DNA from: Sandaracinobacter neustonicus
GTDB lineage: Bacteria > Pseudomonadota > Alphaproteobacteria > Sphingomonadales > Sphingomonadaceae
NCBI RefSeq assembly: GCF_006385875.1
Contig: NZ_VFSU01000023.1
Coordinates: forward strand, 1 to 64,000
Length of the DNA stretch: 64,000 bases
Direction: 5' to 3'
Shown: piece after piece, positions 59,500-64,000 of the stretch
How the letters are laid out: each line of letters begins with the position of its first letter
How positions within the stretch are numbered: position 1 is the first letter of the stretch
Notes under the pieces: model-generated
The model's database searches: none
Told to the model about the DNA's origin: nothing
Seen by the model: the letters and a program-made list of their open reading frames with translations, nothing else
Made by a program: the position numbers and the translations under genes

Positions 59500-59884
59500 C
59501 CAATTGCTGATCGCCACCGGCCTGCTGCTCGCCACGGCAAGCGCCTTCGCGGCGAAACCGCCCATCACCGATCCGGCCACGCTGAAAACCACTGGAGACG
59601 CGCGCAACTGCATCTCCAACATGCCGCAGGTTTCCACCACGCCGGCGGGATCCTCGGTGCTGATGTTCCAATCCGGCAGCCGCTGGTATCGCAACGACCT
59701 GCGCAGCAGCTGCCCGGCGCTGCGAGACGACCGGGTGCTGGTGTTCCGAAACGTGCAGGGCAGCCAATATTGCGCGCTGGACCAGTTCGACGTGGTGGAA
59801 CCGGCAGGCCGCATGAACCTGGGTTCCTGCGCGCTGGGCAAATTCACGCCGGTGGAGGTGCCGAAAGGCACGCGATTTAAGTAA
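59489..59884 (+). CDS. Secreted DUF6491-family protein
   Basis: This 131-residue protein has a signal peptide (MRSDQLLIATGLLLATASAFA). The mature part carries four Cys in NCISN, SSCPALRDD, QYCALDQF and GSCALGKF, the DUF6491 pattern with two likely disulphides. ATG 59489 lies within the end of gloB, preceded by GAGGAG about 11 bp upstream. Function is unknown; coupling to gloB is suggested by the overlap. Confidence 0.85.
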   Translation: MRSDQLLIATGLLLATASAFAAKPPITDPATLKTTGDARNCISNMPQVSTTPAGSSVLMFQSGSRWYRNDLRSSCPALRDDRVLVFRNVQGSQYCALDQFDVVEPAGRMNLGSCALGKFTPVEVPKGTRFK

Positions 59885-59909
59885 GGCTGTGCCAGTAAGG
59901 CGCGCTGTC

Positions 59910-60470
59910 GTTGAGGGGGCGCTGCCCCCTCAAACTCCCCCGTCCCCACCCCATGAACAAGTTCATGGGGACCCCGGGCAAGGGCGTGACGCCGCTCGTA
60001 CCCCCGGACTTTTTTCTTAGCCCCTCCCTGCAGGGGAGGGGTTGGGGTGGGGGCTATCCGCTTGGCGCGAGGTTAAAGGTTATAGCCTGCGGCGCTTTTT
60101 AGCTGATGTCCCGCCCTCCCCCCGCTCAGGCTGAGCTTGTCGAAGCCCCATGTGGCATAACCCCGGGCTCAGCCGTTGCGCTCTCGCCTCGGGGGCTTCG
60201 ACAAGCTCAGCCTGAGCGGGTTGGGGGGTGGGTTGGGGTGGCGGTGGGTTTGTGGGGATGTTGCGGACCAAGACCGGCGTTGACACCCCCTCTCCATCTC
60301 TCCCCCTTGCAGGGGGAGAGCGCTTCGTAGCGCCGCAGGCAATCGAATCTGATCATGACCACGACGTTGGAGTGAGGGCACAACGCCAAGTTAGAGGGTG
60401 CAGGGAAATCATTTCCCTGCCGGGTGGCGGGCAGAGCCCGCCCCGCCGGAGGCAACACCCCTCCCTCAGC
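59910..60470. repeat. Mosaic intergenic repeat block (copy 4)
   Basis: Modules run in reverse order to the block at 45.2 kb: the CCCCTCCCC-type module, the type 1 palindrome, the CTCCCCCTTGCAGGGGGAG dyad, the GCCGCAGGCAATCGAATCTG module and the GGGAAATCATTTCCC dyad. No gene is supported. Confidence 0.8.
60124..60218. repeat. Palindromic intergenic repeat, type 1 (copy 4)
   Basis: Nearly identical to copy 3 at 45476 but inverted, including the loop. It forms the centre of mosaic block 4. Confidence 0.87.
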
Positions 60471-60484
60471 GCAAAACCCCGGCC

Positions 60485-62035
60485 CTACCCCTGCCAGCTC
60501 AGCACCGGCTGCCGCGCCGCCCGGGTTTCGTCCAGCCGGCTGCGCGGGGCGTAGTGCGGGGCGGTGGCGAAGCGTTCGCCTTCGCCGTTGGTGGCGGCGG
60601 TGGCGATGGCGCGCATGGCGGTGATGAACTGGTCCAGCCGCGCCTTGCTTTCGGTTTCGGTGGGTTCGATCAGCATCGCGCCGTGGACGACCAGCGGGAA
60701 ATACATGGTCATCGGGTGGAAGCCTTCGTCGATCAGCGCTTTCGCCATGTCGATGGTGGTGAGGCCGGTGTCTTTCAGGAAGCTGTCGTCGAACAGGGCT
60801 TCGTGCATGCAGGGGCCGGTGCCGCCGAAGGGGGCGGTCATCAGATCGTCGAGGCTGCGCAGCAGGTAGTTGGCGTTCAGCACCGCGTCTTCAGACACCT
60901 GCCGCAGCCCGTCTGCCCCGTGCGAGAGGATGTAGGCGAGCGCGCGAACGAACATGCCCATCTGTCCGTGGAAGGCGGAGAGGCGGCCGAAGCTCTGGCC
61001 ATGATCCTCGGCGGAGGCGCTTTCTTCCTCCACCAGATGGAAGCGGCCCTCCTGCTCCACCACGAACGGCAGCGGCGCGAAAGGGGCGAGCGCTTCGGAG
61101 AACACCACCGGGCCGGAGCCGGGGCCGCCGCCGCCGTGCGGGGTGCTGAAGGTCTTGTGCAGGTTGATGTGCATGGCGTCCACGCCGAGATCGCCGGGGC
61201 GGACGCGGCCGACGATGGCGTTGAAGTTTGCCCCGTCGCAATAGACATAGGCCCCGGCGGCGTTGACGGCATCGGCGATGCGCTTCAGGTCCGGCTCGAA
61301 CAGGCCGCAGGTGTTGGGGTTGGTGATCATCACCGCGGCGACGTCCGGGCCGAGGCGGGCCAGCAGCGCATCGGTATCCACCCGGCCGCGCGCGTTGGCG
61401 GGGATGCTTTCCACGCTGTAGCCACAAAAGGCAGCCGTGGCCGGGTTGGTGCCGTGGGCGGATTCGGGTACCAGCACCACGGCGCGGGCATCGCCCTTCG
61501 CTTCATGCGCGGCGCGGATCGCCAGCATGCCGCACAATTCGCCATGCGCGCCGGCCTTGGGCGTCATGGCGACGGCGGGCATATTGGTCAGCGTTTTCAG
61601 CCATTCCGCGAGGCTGTGGATCAGTTCCAGCGCGCCCTGCACGCTGTCTTGCGGTTGCAGCGGGTGCACGTCCGCGAAGCCCGGCAGCCGCGCCATCTTC
61701 TCGTTCAGGCGCGGGTTGTGCTTCATGGTGCAGCTGCCCAGCGGGAAGAAGCCCAGATCGATGCCGTAATTCTGGCGGGAAAGGCGGGTGTAGTGGCGCA
61801 CCGCCTCCCCTTCGGCGAGGCCGGGCAGGCCAATGGCGGCTTCGCGGGTGAGGCCGCCAAGTCGGGAGGCGTGGGCGGGCGCGTCTTCAAGATCGACGCC
61901 GGTCACATCCGTGGAGCCGATCTCGAAGATCAGCGGTTCTTCCAGCATCAGCGCGCGATTGCCCGTCACGGTGGGGGCAGCATCGGCGCTGGCGGCGGCG
62001 GGGGCGGAGGGGCGGCCCTGCATGTTCATGCTCAT
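60485..62035 (-). CDS. gcvPB: Glycine dehydrogenase (decarboxylating) subunit 2
   Basis: This 516-residue PLP-binding half of the split P-protein of the glycine cleavage system decarboxylates glycine and passes the aminomethyl group to GcvH. The PLP Lys lies in [30 protein letters not shown] and ESAHGTNPA are further signatures. ATG 62035 overlaps the gcvPA stop (ATGA). The N-terminal 25 residues are a low-complexity Ala-rich tail. Confidence 0.96.
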   Translation of the reverse strand: MSMNMQGRPSAPAAASADAAPTVTGNRALMLEEPLIFEIGSTDVTGVDLEDAPAHASRLGGLTREAAIGLPGLAEGEAVRHYTRLSRQNYGIDLGFFPLGSCTMKHNPRLNEKMARLPGFADVHPLQPQDSVQGALELIHSLAEWLKTLTNMPAVAMTPKAGAHGELCGMLAIRAAHEAKGDARAVVLVPESAHGTNPATAAFCGYSVESIPANARGRVDTDALLARLGPDVAAVMITNPNTCGLFEPDLKRIADAVNAAGAYVYCDGANFNAIVGRVRPGDLGVDAMHINLHKTFSTPHGGGGPGSGPVVFSEALAPFAPLPFVVEQEGRFHLVEEESASAEDHGQSFGRLSAFHGQMGMFVRALAYILSHGADGLRQVSEDAVLNANYLLRSLDDLMTAPFGGTGPCMHEALFDDSFLKDTGLTTIDMAKALIDEGFHPMTMYFPLVVHGAMLIEPTETESKARLDQFITAMRAIATAATNGEGERFATAPHYAPRSRLDETRAARQPVLSWQG

Positions 62036-63402
62036 TTCGAAACCACTTCGGTCAGCGCGCGCACCAGCGCATCGATATCGGCAGGCGAAACCGTTTCGGT
62101 TGCCGTGATCAGCAAGACATTGGCCAGATCCGGCAAATCGGGCCAGAGCCGTTCGGCACTGACGCCGCCAAGAACGCCCATTTCCGCCATGTCCCGCACG
62201 GCAGCCCTTGCGGGCACCGGCAGTTGCACCGCGAACTCGTTGAAGAAGCGCTCCGTCAGCAGCTTCACCCCCGGAATGGCGGAGACGCGCTCGGCTGTTT
62301 CGCAAGCCCGCGCATGGTTCAGCGCCGCAAGTTGGCGCAGCCCCTTTTCCCCCAGCAAGGTCATGTGAATGCTGAAGGCAAGGCTCATCAGCCCGGAGTT
62401 GGTGCAGATGTTGGACGTCGCCTTTTCGCGGCGGATATGCTGTTCGCGGGTGGAGAGCGTCAGCACGAAGCCGCGCCGCCCGTCTGCATCCACGGTTTCC
62501 CCGCACAGCCGCCCCGGCATCTGCCGCACATGCTTCGAATTGCAGGCGAACAATCCCAGATGCGGGCCGCCGAACTGCAACCCCACGCCCAGAGACTGGC
62601 CCTCGCCCACCACGATGTCCGCGCCCATCTCGCCGGGGGATTTGATCAGGCCAAGAGAAACAACTTCGGTCACAACGACGATCAGCAGCGCGCCTTTGGC
62701 GTGGCAAGCCGCAGCCAGTTCCGTCAGGTCTGCGACATGGCCGAAGCAATCCGGGTTCTGCACGATTACGGCGGAGGTCTGATCGTCGATCTGAGCGATC
62801 ACATCGGCCAGATCCTCGGTCGGCGGGGTGCAGCAGATGGTGGGCACGCCCATCACCAGTTCGTCGCCGGTGAAGTGGCACAGCGTTTCCGCCGCGCGCA
62901 GATATTGCGGGTGAACGCCGCAGGAAATCACCGTTTTCGGCCGCTTGGTGATGCGGCGGGCCATGAAAATGGCCTCCGTCATCGCGGTGGAGCCGTCATA
63001 CATGGAGGCGTTCGCCACCTCCATGCCCAGCAGCCGGGCCACCTGAGTCTGGAACTCGAACAGATATTGCAGCGTGCCCTGCGCGATTTCCGGCTGATAG
63101 GGGGTGTAGCTCGTCAGGAATTCGCCGCGCTGGATCAGATGATCCACGCTCGCAGGCACATGGTGGCGATAGGCCCCCGCGCCCAGAAAGAAGGGGTAGG
63201 CCCCAGCGGCCATATTCTTCGCGGCCATGCGGGTCAGCTCGCGCTCCACCAGCATTTCCGGCTGATGATTGGGCAGGCCGGGGATCGGCCCCGCCAGTCG
63301 CGCGCCCGCGGGCACGTCCACGAACAGATCGTCGATGGACGCCGCACCCACCTTGGCGAGCATCGCCGCCCGGTCATCCGGCGTGAGGGGAAGATAGCGC
63401 AT
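62032..63402 (-). CDS. gcvPA: Glycine dehydrogenase (decarboxylating) subunit 1
   Basis: This 456-residue catalytically inactive but required half of the split P-protein has [19 protein letters not shown] (about 72-90), [16 protein letters not shown] and [13 protein letters not shown]. Two-subunit P-protein is usual in this group of bacteria. Translation is coupled to gcvPB by a 4-bp overlap. Neither gcvT nor gcvH is visible in the window. Confidence 0.96.
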   Translation of the reverse strand: MRYLPLTPDDRAAMLAKVGAASIDDLFVDVPAGARLAGPIPGLPNHQPEMLVERELTRMAAKNMAAGAYPFFLGAGAYRHHVPASVDHLIQRGEFLTSYTPYQPEIAQGTLQYLFEFQTQVARLLGMEVANASMYDGSTAMTEAIFMARRITKRPKTVISCGVHPQYLRAAETLCHFTGDELVMGVPTICCTPPTEDLADVIAQIDDQTSAVIVQNPDCFGHVADLTELAAACHAKGALLIVVVTEVVSLGLIKSPGEMGADIVVGEGQSLGVGLQFGGPHLGLFACNSKHVRQMPGRLCGETVDADGRRGFVLTLSTREQHIRREKATSNICTNSGLMSLAFSIHMTLLGEKGLRQLAALNHARACETAERVSAIPGVKLLTERFFNEFAVQLPVPARAAVRDMAEMGVLGGVSAERLWPDLPDLANVLLITATETVSPADIDALVRALTEVVSK

Positions 63403-63405
63403 GCT

Positions 63406-63999
63406 CTACTCCTGAAGGGGCTTTTTCGCCTGCCAGCGCAGGCGGACATAATCGGCGCTCCAGTTGCCCGCGCTGTCTTTCAGCACGGGTTCCAGCAGCG
63501 TTTCAATTTCGTCGATCACTTGGGCACGGGCCGCTTCCGGCACCCCGGATTCGTCGAGGAATCCGGCGCGGAAGGTTTTCAGCCAGCCGCGAATGCCGCC
63601 GGGCAGCGGCGTCGGCCGGGCGATGATGCGGGCGTCGATTTCGGCAAACCCGGCCGCCTGATGGATGGCGGCGAAGGCCTCGGCCGTCAGATAGGTCTGC
63701 CCGCCGCCCGATTCCGGGCTGTAGCCATGCGCCTTCAGCACGGCGCGCAAGGCGGTGCGGATGGCGGCGATGTTCATGAAGCCGCCGCATTCACCGACAT
63801 AGCGCCCGCCCGGCTTCAGCGCGCGGAACACGCCCTCCGCCACCGCCTGCTGATCTGGCATCCAGTGCAGCGCCGCGTTGGAAAAGACGGCGTCGAAACG
63901 GGCGTGGAACGGTAGCGCCTGCCCGTCCGCCACTTCCACATTCAGGCCCTTTGCCCGCGCCGCCGCCAGCATGGCGGCCGAGCTGTCCACGCCCAGCAC
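63406..63999 (-). CDS. Class I SAM-dependent methyltransferase, N-terminally cut by the window edge
   Basis: The visible 198 residues begin after the glycine-rich motif I, at LGVDSSAAMLAAARAKG (motif II with the ribose-binding Asp). It continues with FDAVFSNAALHWMPD (motif IV, typical of trans-aconitate/UbiE-like methyltransferases) and ALKPGGRYVGECGG. The C-terminal part is helical with a basic end. Substrate unknown. It lies 3 bp upstream of gcvPA on the same strand, so it may share that operon. Confidence 0.9.
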   Translation of the reverse strand: MLGVDSSAAMLAAARAKGLNVEVADGQALPFHARFDAVFSNAALHWMPDQQAVAEGVFRALKPGGRYVGECGGFMNIAAIRTALRAVLKAHGYSPESGGGQTYLTAEAFAAIHQAAGFAEIDARIIARPTPLPGGIRGWLKTFRAGFLDESGVPEAARAQVIDEIETLLEPVLKDSAGNWSADYVRLRWQAKKPLQE

Positions 64000-64000
64000 A

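Noticed and set aside
60398-62368. A 656-codon plus-strand frame
   Set aside because: Antisense to gcvPB and composed of His/Gly/Arg-rich low-complexity sequence.

Overview
The window is high-GC alphaproteobacterial DNA, most likely from a member of the Sphingomonadales (Sphingomonas, Sphingopyxis, Novosphingobium or Sphingosinicella type). The evidence is three large TonB-dependent receptors, a PEPxxWA-CTERM protein, an UrcA-family protein, a split glycine decarboxylase, an M23 peptidase-bactofilin pair and DUF6491-type secreted proteins. No rRNA or complete tRNA was found, so the genus cannot be fixed from this window.

Positions 1-7704 look like the right-hand end of an integrated genomic island. 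It starts inside an IS3-family transposase. Next comes a tightly coupled three-gene operon (GIY-YIG nuclease, SIR2-domain protein, HerA-type ATPase) that resembles the SIR2-HerA antiphage family with a nuclease added. Small plasmid-type genes and a MobC/relaxase pair follow. The island appears to end at an 18-bp sequence that reads as the 3' end of a tRNA gene (7687-7704), a typical attachment-site remnant.

Positions 7717-31204 are a dense catabolic block. An SDR gene and an AraC regulator come first, followed by two parallel modules built from paralogous parts: TonB receptor, beta-lactamase-fold hydrolase, MaoC-like dehydratase and TetR regulator. Module A also has an acyl-CoA synthetase. 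Module B also has a PhyH dioxygenase, a DmpA/BapA-type beta-aminopeptidase, a penicillin-acylase-type amidase and an N-acyl-D-amino-acid deacylase. Nine promoter sites share the dyad TGA-N8-TCA. Three are of a TTGAG-N6-CTCAA subtype in module A. Six are of an AT-flanked subtype covering every promoter of module B. I infer two diverged TetR regulons that together import and hydrolyse an amide-linked substrate, perhaps a beta-peptide, D-peptide or N-acyl peptide, and pass the acyl part to CoA-linked degradation. A flavoprotein reductase and a nitronate-monooxygenase-like enzyme follow.

Positions 31209-64000 are mostly housekeeping. They hold a MazEF-like toxin-antitoxin pair, yajC-secD-secF with an Mth938-like gene, a DUF815 ATPase, a possibly Fur-controlled unknown gene, an S9 peptidase, bactofilin and M23 peptidase, msrA, a PEP-CTERM trypsin-like protease, dnaB, a threonine-aldolase family enzyme with an EamA exporter, a flavin reductase, a His/Gly-rich PadR regulator, an enoyl-CoA hydratase, a DEAD-box helicase, a third TonB receptor, a secreted methyltransferase, a SIMPL protein, a glyoxalase-type VOC protein and gloB, and gcvPA/gcvPB. 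Four gaps of 500-650 bp (near 39.2, 45.2, 48.9 and 59.9 kb) carry mosaic non-coding repeats. The copies at 45.4 and 60.2 kb are in opposite orientation.
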